A DNA stretch of 64,000 bases from an uncultured Propionibacteriaceae bacterium (GTDB lineage Bacteria; Actinomycetota; Actinomycetes; Propionibacteriales; Propionibacteriaceae): assembly GCA_938012815.1 (NCBI GenBank), contig CALLVV010000076.1, forward strand, positions 14,782 to 78,781. Direction: 5' to 3'. Under the pieces are notes generated by a model. That model was not told the origin of the DNA and did not search any database. It was given only the letters and a program-made list of their open reading frames with translations. Position 1 is the first letter of the stretch; every line of letters starts with the position of its first letter. Below, in pieces: positions 35,899 to 44,987 of the stretch. The translations under genes were made by a program, and so were the position numbers.

Positions 35899-37296
35899 AT
35901 GTCGTTGCCTGCCCGTTCTCCCCTGACAGACGTCGGGGCGAAGGCTGCCAGGATTCTGGACCAGGCGCAGGCGATGGCCGACCAGTTGAGGGCCGAGACC
36001 CGCGCGGAGGTGCTGGAGATCCTGCGCCGCCACGAGGCGGAACGAACCGCAGCCGAGGATCTCGCGGCGGCGAACGCGCAAGCCCGCCAGGAACTGGCTG
36101 AAACCCGCACGCAGGCCCACCAGCGCATGGTCAAGGCCGATGAGGAGGCGCGCTCCACCATGCGCGAGGCCTCTTCCCGGGCTGCCCGGCTGGTTGCCGG
36201 CGCAGAACAGACCTGCGACCAGCTGCGCACCAATGCCGCCCTGGAAGCGGAACAGATAATCCAACGCAGCCACGACGAGGCGGAGCACATCCTGGCGAGG
36301 GCCCGGAAGGCAGCCGAGGAGGTCGCGAAACAGCAGCGCGCCGAGCGGGAGAAACTGGAAGCCGCTTGGAAAGAACAGGAGCAAGCGTGTGAGAAGGACA
36401 TCGCCGAGCGCAGGACGGAGGCTGAGGCCGAGACCAGGCAGTTCCTGACATCGGCCCGCATGGAGGCCAGGAAGATCGTCGAGAAGGCCCGCGAGGAGGC
36501 GGAGCGGATCAGGGAATCGACCACCAGGTGGCGCGAGGAGTACGTCGCCGCGGCGGAGGCCACGGTGGCCACCGCCGAGAAGCAGCGCGAGGACCTGCTC
36601 GCCTCGGCCCAGAAAGAGTCTCAGCAGCTGCTCAAGGAGGCCTCCTCGCAGCTGAGCTGGACCAAACAGACTGTGGCCGATCTGCGTAGCAGCGTCGAGG
36701 CCGAGGTGGAGGCGAAACGGGCCGAGGCGGCAGAGGAACTGGAGGTCTGGAAACAGACCCAGAAGGACGATCTCGACGCCTTTATCGTCTCCCGCCGTCA
36801 CGAGCTGGCGGTGGCGGAGGCCGCAACCATCGCGGCCGTCCGGGAGGCGAACGAGCGGGTCGGGAGCCTGCTTTCGGCCGCCCAGGAGGAGGCCGAGCGA
36901 ACTCGCCGCACCGCCGAGCAGGAAGCAGAGGCCCGTCGCCGCACCGCCGCGGAGGAGTCGCGGGAACTGGTCGAGCGGGCCAACCGGATCCTCTCCGTCG
37001 CCAAGGACGAGGCCCAGACGCTGCGTGAGCAGACGATGACCGAACTGGAGCAGCTCCATTCGGAGCACTACATGAAACTGCGAACCGATCGCGAAACCGC
37101 CAAACGTGAGGTCGAAAAGGCCCGCGCGGAAGCGGAGCACGCCCGCGCAGACGCACGTCGCCGGCTGAGGGATGCACGCGAAGAGGTCAAGGCGCTCTCC
37201 AGAAAACGCGACGAGATCACATCCCAGCTGAGTAAACTGTCCGGGGTCATTGAGGCTTTGGCCGCGCCCGGCGAGAATGAATTAGGAGACCGATGA
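35899..37296 (+). CDS. Long coiled-coil protein, polar growth/DivIVA-associated type
   Basis: The 465-residue product is almost continuous heptad-rich coiled coil (Ala/Glu/Arg-rich, residues 10-450) without membrane segments. It resembles actinobacterial cytoskeletal proteins such as Scy/FilP, sometimes mis-named cellulose-binding proteins. Its stop overlaps the start of the DivIVA-like gene (ATGA), so the two should assemble together. The exact start is uncertain because no strong Shine-Dalgarno is seen; the ATG at 35899 fits the onset of coiled-coil coding. Confidence 0.75.
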   Translation: MSLPARSPLTDVGAKAARILDQAQAMADQLRAETRAEVLEILRRHEAERTAAEDLAAANAQARQELAETRTQAHQRMVKADEEARSTMREASSRAARLVAGAEQTCDQLRTNAALEAEQIIQRSHDEAEHILARARKAAEEVAKQQRAEREKLEAAWKEQEQACEKDIAERRTEAEAETRQFLTSARMEARKIVEKAREEAERIRESTTRWREEYVAAAEATVATAEKQREDLLASAQKESQQLLKEASSQLSWTKQTVADLRSSVEAEVEAKRAEAAEELEVWKQTQKDDLDAFIVSRRHELAVAEAATIAAVREANERVGSLLSAAQEEAERTRRTAEQEAEARRRTAAEESRELVERANRILSVAKDEAQTLREQTMTELEQLHSEHYMKLRTDRETAKREVEKARAEAEHARADARRRLRDAREEVKALSRKRDEITSQLSKLSGVIEALAAPGENELGDR

Positions 37297-38324
37297 CCGA
37301 CGAAACATTCGCAACGGTGCGCCGGGGCTACGATCCAGCCCAAGTCGATTCCGTTTTGCGCCGCATGCGGCAGACACACGCGGCCGCCCTACAGGAGGCG
37401 GCTACCCAGACGGTTGAGATAAACAAACTCAACCAGGCGCTCGAGGCCTCGCAGGGCCGCGTCACCGGACTGCAGCAACAGGTGAGCGAGCTCCAGGAAC
37501 AGGTAAACCAGACCCAGTCGCACGCCTCGAACGGCCGCGGCACCGATTTCACCTCCCTCGGCGAGCGGATAACCCAGATGCTGAGCCTCGCCCAGGAGGA
37601 GGCCGATGACATCCGGTTGCGCGCCCAGGAGGACGCCGAGGCCATGGAGATCCAGGTGGCCCACGAGGTGGAGCACGCCCGCGCGGCCGCGGACGGTTAC
37701 GCCACCGAGACGCGCAGCAAGGCCGAGGCCGACGCTGCCCGGATCATCGACCAAGCAAACCGCGAGGCCGACGAACTGCTGGATCACGCCGACCGTGAGG
37801 CCTCCGCGCGCCGCCGCGAGGCCGAGGCCGTCTTCGAGCAGCAGCGCGCCGCCGCCGGGGCGGCAGCGGCCGAGTTCGAGGCAACGCTGGCGGAACGCAG
37901 GGAACGCGCAACCGCCGAGTTCGCCACCCAGATGGCCAATCACGAACGTGCCCTCGCGGTGGCCAACGACAAGCTGACGGAGGCCCAGACAGAGGCGGCC
38001 CGTGTCCTCGAAGAGGCCCACGCCTCAGCGGAGGAGGAACGGGAACGTGCCGCGTCCGAGGCCAAGTCGCGTCTGGAGAACGCACGGATCGCAGCAGAGC
38101 GTGTCAAGCGCGAGTCCGAGCGCGAGCTGAGTGCCCTGGCTGCCCGTCGCGATTCCATCACCGAGCAGCTCGCGAACGTCCGTCAGATGCTGTCCACTCT
38201 GGGCGGCAGCGCCCTGTCGATGAACCTGGCTCCCGGCAGCCCGAGCACCCCCGGCGACATCGCCGCCGAGGAAGCGGCCACGAGGAAGAACGCCTCGTCC
38301 AAGACGACCGCCAAGGCCAGGTGA
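37293..38324 (+). CDS. DivIVA-domain coiled-coil protein
   Basis: The N-terminus reads F-A-T-V-R-R-G-Y-D-P-A-Q-V-D, the DivIVA membrane-curvature/lipid-binding motif, followed by coiled coil to about residue 300 and a basic Ser/Thr/Lys tail (343 residues in total). DivIVA-like proteins mark cell poles and recruit wall synthesis in actinobacteria. Overlap with the upstream coiled-coil gene indicates a two-component cytoskeletal operon. Confidence 0.85.
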   Translation: MTDETFATVRRGYDPAQVDSVLRRMRQTHAAALQEAATQTVEINKLNQALEASQGRVTGLQQQVSELQEQVNQTQSHASNGRGTDFTSLGERITQMLSLAQEEADDIRLRAQEDAEAMEIQVAHEVEHARAAADGYATETRSKAEADAARIIDQANREADELLDHADREASARRREAEAVFEQQRAAAGAAAAEFEATLAERRERATAEFATQMANHERALAVANDKLTEAQTEAARVLEEAHASAEEERERAASEAKSRLENARIAAERVKRESERELSALAARRDSITEQLANVRQMLSTLGGSALSMNLAPGSPSTPGDIAAEEAATRKNASSKTTAKAR

Positions 38325-38333
38325 TCCGGCCGT

Positions 38334-38741
38334 TCACTGCTCTCGATCGGTGCGCAGGGAAAGCCCCGAGAGCCCTTCGGTGACGGTGAAGGCCCCCTGC
38401 CACTGACCGCGCCGGAACAACAATGAGTCCTGCCCGTCAGCCGTGATCTCGAATCCGGCGGCGGGCAGGTTCCTTCTCAACCAGGCCGCGAGCTCCGCCC
38501 CACCGGGGGACGTGATAGTCAGGGTGACGTTGGCATCCAGGTCGACTCGGTCACGGATCACCAGTCCGGGGGGAAGCCAGAAGTCGGCCGGGCCGTTACG
38601 GAACCCGAGCCGGGCCAGGGTGACGCCGTCGGCCGGGGCGCTGACGGTCCAGGTGACCTCCGGGGTGGCCGGCTGCGGCGGCGGGGTGGTGCAGCCCGTG
38701 AGCGCCAGAAACACCAGCAGCCCGGCAGTCGTTCTTCTCAT
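38334..38741 (-). CDS. Putative lipoprotein
   Basis: The 135-residue protein has a signal peptide ending in the lipobox L-A-L-T-G-C (Cys17), then a Pro/Thr linker and one small domain of alternating beta strands with no recognisable family. It is presumably anchored to the outer face of the membrane. Its start overlaps the NUDIX stop (ATGA), and its stop is 9 bp from the convergent DivIVA gene. Confidence 0.75.
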   Translation of the reverse strand: MRRTTAGLLVFLALTGCTTPPPQPATPEVTWTVSAPADGVTLARLGFRNGPADFWLPPGLVIRDRVDLDANVTLTITSPGGAELAAWLRRNLPAAGFEITADGQDSLLFRRGQWQGAFTVTEGLSGLSLRTDREQ

Positions 38742-39229
38742 CGGCGCTCCAAGCCGAGCACGACGTCGCGGGGATCCTGCAAGCAGATACGCACCTGTTC
38801 CGCCAAGCGTTCCTGCCGCGGGCTCGGGAGCCGGTCCGCCGGAAACCAGCCGAAGTCGCTGATCTCACCGTCGCCGATTCCGGGCCGGCCACCCACCAGC
38901 CGGCCCCGGAACCCGTGGTCCAGGAAACGACAGCGGTCGCCGTTGGGGAAGGTGACCTCGTCCATGACGTCCAACCACAGCATCCGCTCCACCTCCACCT
39001 CGATGCAGGCCTCCTCCCGGGCCTCCCGCACCACGGTGTCGGCGGGGTTCTCCCCCGGCTCCACGATCCCGGAGATCGCGGCCCAGTTGCCGTCGTCGGA
39101 ACGGCGGCCAAGCAGCACCTCCGTCCCGTCCTCCCCTTCCCGCAGCACCACGAGATTGGCCCCGCTCAGCCACAGCGTCTCGTTCCCGATGTGACGGCGC
39201 AACTCGAGAATGAACTCAGGTGTCGGCAT
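38738..39229 (-). CDS. NUDIX hydrolase
   Basis: The 163-residue protein has a full NUDIX box starting G-I-V-E-P-G-E-N near residue 54 and running to R-E-A-R-E-E-A near residue 68, which binds the metal and cleaves nucleoside-diphosphate-X substrates. The substrate is unknown. The ATG at 39229 has a TAAAGT -10 box 6 nt upstream. It is coupled to the lipoprotein gene. Confidence 0.9.
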   Translation of the reverse strand: MPTPEFILELRRHIGNETLWLSGANLVVLREGEDGTEVLLGRRSDDGNWAAISGIVEPGENPADTVVREAREEACIEVEVERMLWLDVMDEVTFPNGDRCRFLDHGFRGRLVGGRPGIGDGEISDFGWFPADRLPSPRQERLAEQVRICLQDPRDVVLGLERR

Positions 39230-39235
39230 GGTCCA

Positions 39236-39241
39236 ACTTTA
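39236..39241 (-). promoter_or_regulatory. Leaderless -10 box of the NUDIX gene
   Basis: TAAAGT on the minus strand, 6 nt before the ATG at 39229. It abuts the outer arm of the nested inverted repeat. Confidence 0.45.
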
Positions 39242-39334
39242 AAGGCTCCGTGGAGGGACGGGGCAGCACCAAGGCTGGTTGAGGTCGGCCATCTGGTGCC
39301 AGTAGGCCAACCTCAACCAGCCTGCGGAGCCTTT
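39241..39334. repeat. Nested inverted repeat (large stem-loop)
   Basis: Outer perfect 10-bp arms (39241-39250 and 39325-39334) enclose inner 19-bp arms with one mismatch (39272-39290 and 39305-39323) and a 14-nt loop. It lies just after the CPBP gene and could be its terminator, but the nested arms with unpaired flanks are unusual for one. Confidence 0.8.
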
Positions 39335-39347
39335 CTCCCGGATGCCC

Positions 39348-40283
39348 CTATCCGCTGTTTTCCTGCCGAGCACCGGATCCGCTGGCGGCCGGCGGGGCGT
39401 AGGGACCACGTTCGGCGATCTCCACCCAGCGCTGCTCACTGATCCGGGACGCGAGAACCAGGGCGACCACGACGTAGAACGCCCCCGTGAGGGTCCAGTT
39501 GATCGGGCCATCGCTGGTTCCCACGATCCGAGCGATCGATGTCGCGAGGTGAAAGCCTCCATGGATGCCTATCCCCGCCCAGACGCTGCGCATGATGAGA
39601 CAGAGGCACGTGGCTGCCAAAGCGAATCCGAACGGGATGGCGAGGTAGATGACCCGCTCCAGGACGTTCTGCTGACCGCCTCGGGAGATTATGTGTGGGA
39701 TGGTGAAAACGATCACCGAGACCCAGACGGCACGTGTGGGACGATCGGAGAAGCTCTGCAGGAGGTAGCCGCGCATGATGGCTTCCTCCCCAATGCCTTG
39801 GAACACGTAGGATCGTGCGAGAACCACGAGAACGGATACGACGATGAACCACCACGGCACTTGGAGGTCCATCGGCGGCGAAGGAACAACCAGGCCGAGA
39901 ACATGGGAAACGGCGGTGACGCAGCAGATGACGACCGTCGAGATCCCGGTGCCGACCAGCAGCGCTTTCGCCGCACGGCGGTTGAAGACCAGCCCTGCGG
40001 CGCGCACGGGCCGGTGATCCATGTAACGTGTGAGCATGAGGGCGAACAGAAGGTAGGCGATGCAGGAAACCGTCCACATCACCACCAGCGTCCCGGTTTT
40101 GAGTATGGGGTCATCTGATACGACCCAGGCTTGGAACGAGCCAATGCCGCCGAACAGCAGCGAGGAAAACGCGGCCGCCTCGAAGGCGACGAGAGCCAGG
40201 AGAATGCGTGCCCAACCGGGTGCACGCGGAGGAGTTCGCAGGAACCGGGCCTGTGGGGATGCTTCGATACGTTGAGCTGTCAT
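39348..40283 (-). CDS. CPBP family intramembrane glutamic endopeptidase
   Basis: The 311-residue protein has about eight membrane helices and the three ABI/CPBP motifs: E-E-A-I-M-R-G-Y near residue 164 with the glutamate pair, F-T-I-P-H near residue 195 and H-G-G-F-H near residue 241. CPBP proteases process prenylated proteins or act in bacteriocin immunity; the substrate is unknown here. The ATG at 40283 has a TAGCGT -10 box 6 nt upstream. It is divergent from the two-component system, which may regulate it. Confidence 0.9.
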   Translation of the reverse strand: MTAQRIEASPQARFLRTPPRAPGWARILLALVAFEAAAFSSLLFGGIGSFQAWVVSDDPILKTGTLVVMWTVSCIAYLLFALMLTRYMDHRPVRAAGLVFNRRAAKALLVGTGISTVVICCVTAVSHVLGLVVPSPPMDLQVPWWFIVVSVLVVLARSYVFQGIGEEAIMRGYLLQSFSDRPTRAVWVSVIVFTIPHIISRGGQQNVLERVIYLAIPFGFALAATCLCLIMRSVWAGIGIHGGFHLATSIARIVGTSDGPINWTLTGAFYVVVALVLASRISEQRWVEIAERGPYAPPAASGSGARQENSG

Positions 40284-40289
40284 GTTTCG

Positions 40290-40295
40290 ACGCTA
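40290..40295 (-). promoter_or_regulatory. Leaderless -10 box of the CPBP gene
   Basis: TAGCGT on the minus strand, 6 nt before the ATG at 40283. Confidence 0.45.
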
Positions 40296-40388
40296 GGACG
40301 CGATCATGGTTGTTTCGCGTGACCGGAGACCGGATTTCTGCCCCGTACCCATGACCGCGGTCACGGGACGTCGGATCATGGTCCGGTC

Positions 40389-40394
40389 TACAGT
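40389..40394 (+). promoter_or_regulatory. -10 box of the histidine kinase gene
   Basis: TACAGT is followed by GAAGGA and the ATG at 40401. Either the mRNA is leaderless or GAAGGA serves as a very close ribosome site. Confidence 0.4.
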
Positions 40395-40400
40395 GAAGGA

Positions 40401-41624
40401 ATGAAAACCAAACGGCGCGGCAGCAGGCAGGCGGAGGGTTCCTTACCCACCGGCGCCAATCTCTTGCCAGTGCTACAGGTTCTCTCGCTCATGTGCCTGG
40501 CCATTTCCGGGCTGCACATCCTGCGCGGTGGTAACCAGCTTAGCAACGCCGCAGCGTGCTACATCCTGGGCGTGACCTGCTTGGTGGGTGTCTTCTGGGT
40601 GGCGCGAAGCCACGCAGTGACCGGTCGAGGGCGCGCCACCTGTTCCGTGGTCGTGCTGCTTCTTCTGATCGGGCCGGAGTTGCTGGGCAATTTCTCCTTC
40701 ACAGTGCCGATACTCATCGTGGCAACCGCTCTGCTGGTGATCGACGTCGGCATGTACACGAGCCTGGCCGGGAGCGGTCTGACATCCATCGTTCTCCTGG
40801 CCCTGGGGTTGACCCTGGGACAGGGGCCGGTGGAGTCCTTGTCCATCGCCGTCTCCTCCATGGTCCTCATGTCCGTGGGGACGACGCTGGGTCTGGTCCT
40901 GTCCAGGTATGACGCCGCCCTGACACAGATCCGCCGGAAAACTGCGCTGGAGAAGGAGTTCATGTTGGCACAGGAACGCGCGCGGGCCGCACATGAGTTG
41001 CACGACGGACTGGGGCACCGGTTGACCCAGATCGGCATGAGCCTGGAGTTTGCGGGCCGCGTACGTGAAACGGATCCCGACGCGGCGTGGGACGAGGTGG
41101 CGGTAGCAGAGCGGACAAGCCGCGATGCGATGAACGAGATGCGCACCTGGGTCAGGGCCTTGAGTCCGGCGCGCAGCGAAAACGACCGCTGCGGTGTGGA
41201 CCTGGAAGCCATCGCGGCGTCGTTCCGCGGAACGGATGTGGACGTGAGGGTTCGTGAGGAGTTGAGACCGCACGTACTCACCGATGCGGCCGAACTGCTC
41301 GTGTACCGCACGGTACAGGAGGGGTTGACCAACGCTCTCAGGCATTCCCGGGCACGCGTTGTGGAAATCCTTGCGACCAGAACCGGTGACGAGGTCCTGG
41401 TGTCGGTGACCAATGAAATCCCCGCCGCACAGGACCGAAAGATTCCGAAGGCACCGGTTGGGGACCCGGACGGCGCATCCGCGGGATTCGGCATCAACGG
41501 GTTGTCCGAGCGCGCCGTCGACCTAGGGGGCACGGTCACAGCCGGCCGGAACGGCAACTCGTTCCGATTGACCTTGACGCTTCCCCTCCGGGAGGCCGCC
41601 TCGACTGGCCAGGACGTGTCATGA
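40401..41624 (+). CDS. Two-component sensor histidine kinase (HisKA_3/NarL type)
   Basis: The 407-residue protein has about five membrane helices (residues 22-165) with almost no extracytoplasmic loop. A short coiled coil and the HisKA_3 dimerisation helix follow with E-L-H-D-G-L-G-H (phospho-His201), then the HATPase domain with T-N-A-L-R-H near residue 317 and G-F-G-I-N-G-L-S-E-R near residue 369. The lack of a sensor domain suggests it detects a membrane signal. Its stop overlaps the response regulator (ATGA). Confidence 0.93.
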   Translation: MKTKRRGSRQAEGSLPTGANLLPVLQVLSLMCLAISGLHILRGGNQLSNAAACYILGVTCLVGVFWVARSHAVTGRGRATCSVVVLLLLIGPELLGNFSFTVPILIVATALLVIDVGMYTSLAGSGLTSIVLLALGLTLGQGPVESLSIAVSSMVLMSVGTTLGLVLSRYDAALTQIRRKTALEKEFMLAQERARAAHELHDGLGHRLTQIGMSLEFAGRVRETDPDAAWDEVAVAERTSRDAMNEMRTWVRALSPARSENDRCGVDLEAIAASFRGTDVDVRVREELRPHVLTDAAELLVYRTVQEGLTNALRHSRARVVEILATRTGDEVLVSVTNEIPAAQDRKIPKAPVGDPDGASAGFGINGLSERAVDLGGTVTAGRNGNSFRLTLTLPLREAASTGQDVS

Positions 41625-42268
41625 GCGCTGCTCTCCGGGTTCTCGTTGTCGATGACCAGCAGCTCCTCCGCCGGGGATTGATCATGCTCTTCGGAACGGT
41701 CGAGGGTGTTGATGTCGTGGCTCAGGCGGCCCACGGGGACGAGGCCCTGGCGGTGCTGCGCGCCAAGAGGATCGACGTGGTTCTGACGGACGCGAAAATG
41801 CCGGTCATGGACGGCATTGAGCTCGTACGGCGGTGTGCACGGTCACATCCAGGGCTACCAGTCCTGGTCCTGACCACCTTCGATGAACCTGACATCGTCC
41901 GAGGGGCGATTGCCGCTGGGGCTGCAGGATTCCTTCTGAAGGACACCTCCATCGAGTCCCTGGCCGAGGCGGTCCGAGCCGTGGCTGATGGCGGGCTGGT
42001 GATCGACCCCCGCGTGGCACGTCTCGCTTTCACCACCGACGGTTCACGGACGGCAGGGGACGAGTCCCCGGTGCTTGCAGTCCTGACCCCAACCGAACGC
42101 AAAGTGGCCTCCCTGGTGGCCGAGGGCCTGACCAACCAAGCGATAGCCGCACGCATGGTCCTGGCGGAAGGCACTGTGAAGAACCATGTCTCCACCCTGT
42201 TGCACAAGTTGCAGGCTCCCGATCGCACCGCACTCGCGTTGACGTTGTACAAGGCTTTCCAGTCCTGA
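41621..42268 (+). CDS. LuxR-family response regulator
   Basis: The 215-residue protein has a receiver domain (D11-D12 acidic pair, phospho-Asp57 in L-T-D-A-K-M-P, Lys108 region in L-L-K-D-T) and a C-terminal LuxR helix-turn-helix (L-T-P-T-E-R-K-V near residue 151, then G-T-V-K-N-H-V-S-T). It is the partner of the upstream kinase. Target genes are unknown; the divergent CPBP protease is a plausible one. Confidence 0.94.
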   Translation: MSAALRVLVVDDQQLLRRGLIMLFGTVEGVDVVAQAAHGDEALAVLRAKRIDVVLTDAKMPVMDGIELVRRCARSHPGLPVLVLTTFDEPDIVRGAIAAGAAGFLLKDTSIESLAEAVRAVADGGLVIDPRVARLAFTTDGSRTAGDESPVLAVLTPTERKVASLVAEGLTNQAIAARMVLAEGTVKNHVSTLLHKLQAPDRTALALTLYKAFQS

Positions 42269-42395
42269 AATCGCTCCCGGCAGGATGATTCTGGCTCCTC
42301 CACAACCGGCCTTGTTCCCTCCACCCTCTGAGCCACGAAGGTCTCAAGTTACGGCTAGACTCCGCCGAAGAGGTTCTACCGGAGGAGGCAGGAAG

Positions 42396-44174
42396 GTGAA
42401 CAACGGGGTCATCTCGAAAGTTCTGATCGCCAACCGCGGGGAGATCGCCGTCAGGGTGATCCGGGCCGCGCGCGACGCGGGCATCGCCTCGGTCGCCGTG
42501 TACGCCGACTCCGATGCGGACTCCCTGTTCGTGACGCTCGCGGACGAGGCCTTCGCCCTGGGTGGAGCGACCCCCGCGGACACCTACCTGAGCGTGGAGA
42601 AACTCCTCGACGTGGCGCGCCGATCCGGAGCCGACGCCGTGCACCCGGGCTACGGTTTCCTGGCCGAGAACGCCGGTTTCGCCCGCGCCGTCACGGACGC
42701 GGGCCTGAAATGGATCGGCCCACCCCCCGAGGCCATTGAGAGCCTGGGCGACAAGGTCAGGGCCCGTCACATCGCGCAGAAGGTGGGTGCCCCGCAAGTG
42801 CCGGGCACCCCCGATCCCGTTGCCGACGCAGCGGAGGTGGTGCGTTTCGCGGAACAGCACGGCCTGCCCGTGGCCATCAAGGCCGCCTTCGGGGGTGGTG
42901 GTCGTGGGCTCAAGGTGGCCCGCAGCCTCGAGGAGATCCCCGAGCTGTTCGACTCCGCAACCCGGGAGGCCATCACCGCCTTCGGGCGCGGCGAGTGTTT
43001 CGTGGAACGCTACCTGGACAAACCCCGGCACGTGGAGACCCAGTGCCTGGCCGATGAACACGGCAACGTGGTGGTGGTCTCCACCCGCGACTGCTCGCTG
43101 CAGCGCCGCCACCAGAAGCTCGTCGAGGAGGCACCGGCCCCGTTCCTCAGCCCGGAACAGGAGGAGCTACTGCGCAGTTCGTCGAAGGCCATCCTGAAGG
43201 AGGCCGGGTACGTCGGAGCGGGGACCTGCGAGTTCCTCGTCGGCCTCGACGGAACCATCTCCTTCCTGGAGGTCAACACCCGTCTCCAGGTGGAGCACCC
43301 GGTTTCCGAAGAGGTCACGGGGCTGGACCTGGTGCGGGAGATGTTCCGCATCGCCGAGAGCGAGGAGCTGGGCTACGACGACCCCGAGATCCACGGCCAC
43401 TCCATCGAGTTCCGCATCAACGCCGAGGACGCCGGGCGTGGTTTCATGCCCGCCCCCGGCACCCTGGTCAAGTGGCACGCCCCCACCGGTCCCGGGATCC
43501 GCGTCGACGAGGGCTATCACGCGGGCATGACCGTGCCGGGAGCCTTCGACTCGCTCGTGGCGAAACTCATCGTCACCGGTGCGAACCGCACCCAGGCCTT
43601 GGCCAGGGCGCGGCGCGCCCTGGGGGAGCTGCAGATCGAGGGAATGCCGACGGTCGTCCCGTTCCACCAGGTTCTGCTGGCAGAACCCGATTTCGTGGCA
43701 GCCGACGGCGGCTTCGGGGTTCACACCCGCTGGATCGAGACCGAGTTCACCAACGAGATTCCTGCCTACACGGGGGTGCTGGGCGAACCCGAGAACCTGG
43801 GCGAACCGGAGGTGATCGCGGTAGAGGTCAACGGGCGCCGCATGGAGGTGAAGCTGCCCGCCGGTTTCGGGGCCCGCCCCGAGGCCCGTGGCAAGACCCC
43901 GAAACGCCCCACCCGCCGCGACCGGGGTGGCGCCAGGGTCTCCGCCCCGAGCGGAAACGGCCTGATCTGCCCCATGCAGGGCACCGTGGTGAAATTCTCC
44001 GTCCTGGAGGGCGAGGTCATCGAGGAGGGCCAGGTGGTGGCGGTCATCGAGGCCATGAAGATGGAACAACCGCTGCACGCCCACCGGCCCGGCCAGGTGG
44101 TGAGGATAGCCATCGCCCCGGGGCAGCCCGTCAATGCGGGCGACGTGATCTGCGAGATCATCGACCCGGAGTAG
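42396..44174 (+). CDS. Acyl-CoA carboxylase alpha subunit: biotin carboxylase plus BCCP
   Basis: This subunit carboxylates its own biotin with ATP and bicarbonate and hands CO2 to the AccD/PccB beta subunit. The 592-residue protein has the N-terminal biotin carboxylase with A-N-R-G-E-I-A, the ATP loop G-G-G-G-R-G-L near residue 169 and E-V-N-T-R-L-Q-V-E-H-P near residue 290. The C-terminal BCCP domain has the biotin site E-A-M-K-M-E-Q near residue 553. The start is a GTG with AGGAGG 7 nt upstream. It matches M. tuberculosis accA3 in kind and position. Confidence 0.94.
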   Translation: MNNGVISKVLIANRGEIAVRVIRAARDAGIASVAVYADSDADSLFVTLADEAFALGGATPADTYLSVEKLLDVARRSGADAVHPGYGFLAENAGFARAVTDAGLKWIGPPPEAIESLGDKVRARHIAQKVGAPQVPGTPDPVADAAEVVRFAEQHGLPVAIKAAFGGGGRGLKVARSLEEIPELFDSATREAITAFGRGECFVERYLDKPRHVETQCLADEHGNVVVVSTRDCSLQRRHQKLVEEAPAPFLSPEQEELLRSSSKAILKEAGYVGAGTCEFLVGLDGTISFLEVNTRLQVEHPVSEEVTGLDLVREMFRIAESEELGYDDPEIHGHSIEFRINAEDAGRGFMPAPGTLVKWHAPTGPGIRVDEGYHAGMTVPGAFDSLVAKLIVTGANRTQALARARRALGELQIEGMPTVVPFHQVLLAEPDFVAADGGFGVHTRWIETEFTNEIPAYTGVLGEPENLGEPEVIAVEVNGRRMEVKLPAGFGARPEARGKTPKRPTRRDRGGARVSAPSGNGLICPMQGTVVKFSVLEGEVIEEGQVVAVIEAMKMEQPLHAHRPGQVVRIAIAPGQPVNAGDVICEIIDPE

Positions 44175-44183
44175 CTCTGATCG

Positions 44184-44987
44184 CTACTGCGCCGATGGCA
44201 GGAACTGGTCCATGTCGAGGGCGGGCAGGGCTGCGCTGGGCACGCTGACGACCTTCGCGGGGATCCCCGCGACCGTGGTGTGCGGGGGGACGCCCTTCAG
44301 CACCACGGAACCTGCGCCTATCTTTGCGCCCTCCCCGATCCGGATGTTGCCGAGTACCTTGGCTCCTGCTCCGATCATGACGCCGCGCCCGATCTTGGGA
44401 TGACGATCGCCACCCTCCTTGCCGGAGCCGCCGAGGGTGACCTCGTGGAGCATGGAGAAATCATCCTCGACCACCGCGGTCTCGCCGATCACCACGCTGG
44501 TGGCGTGGTCGAACATGATGCCCTTGCCGATCCGTGCTGCCGGGTGGATGTCGACGGCGAAGACTTCCGAGATCCGCGACTGCAGGTACAGGGCCAGGGC
44601 ATGACGATCGCGTTCCCAGTAGGAATGCGCCACCCGGTAGGCCTGTATGGAATGGAAACCCTTGAAGTAGAGCAGCGGATTGGCGTATCCGGCGGCGGCG
44701 GGATCCCGCTGGACCACGGCCTGCAGGTCGGCGCAGATGGCGTTCTGAATGCACTTCTCGTCGCGCAGCACGTCGAGGATGATGTCGCGGAGGCTGAGGG
44801 CCGGGAGGGTGGCGTTGTCGAGTTTCGCGGCGAGGATGTAGGCCAGCGAGGTTTCCAGGTCGGGCTGGCTGAGCACCACGTGTGACAGGAACCCGGCCAG
44901 CAATGGCTCGTTGGCAGCGGCCTCGGCGCACTCGGCACGGATGGATTCCCATATCAGGTGGTCGGCGACGATACGTGCAGGATCCAT
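44184..44987 (-). CDS. cysE: Serine O-acetyltransferase
   Basis: CysE makes O-acetylserine from serine and acetyl-CoA, the first step of cysteine synthesis. The 267-residue protein has the helical SATase_N domain (about 1-140) and a left-handed beta-helix with D-H-A-T-S-V-V-I-G-E-T near residue 160, L-G-G-S-G-K near residue 185 and hexapeptide repeats. It converges on the carboxylase gene with 9 bp between stops, and GGAG precedes the ATG. Confidence 0.94.
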   Translation of the reverse strand: MDPARIVADHLIWESIRAECAEAAANEPLLAGFLSHVVLSQPDLETSLAYILAAKLDNATLPALSLRDIILDVLRDEKCIQNAICADLQAVVQRDPAAAGYANPLLYFKGFHSIQAYRVAHSYWERDRHALALYLQSRISEVFAVDIHPAARIGKGIMFDHATSVVIGETAVVEDDFSMLHEVTLGGSGKEGGDRHPKIGRGVMIGAGAKVLGNIRIGEGAKIGAGSVVLKGVPPHTTVAGIPAKVVSVPSAALPALDMDQFLPSAQ

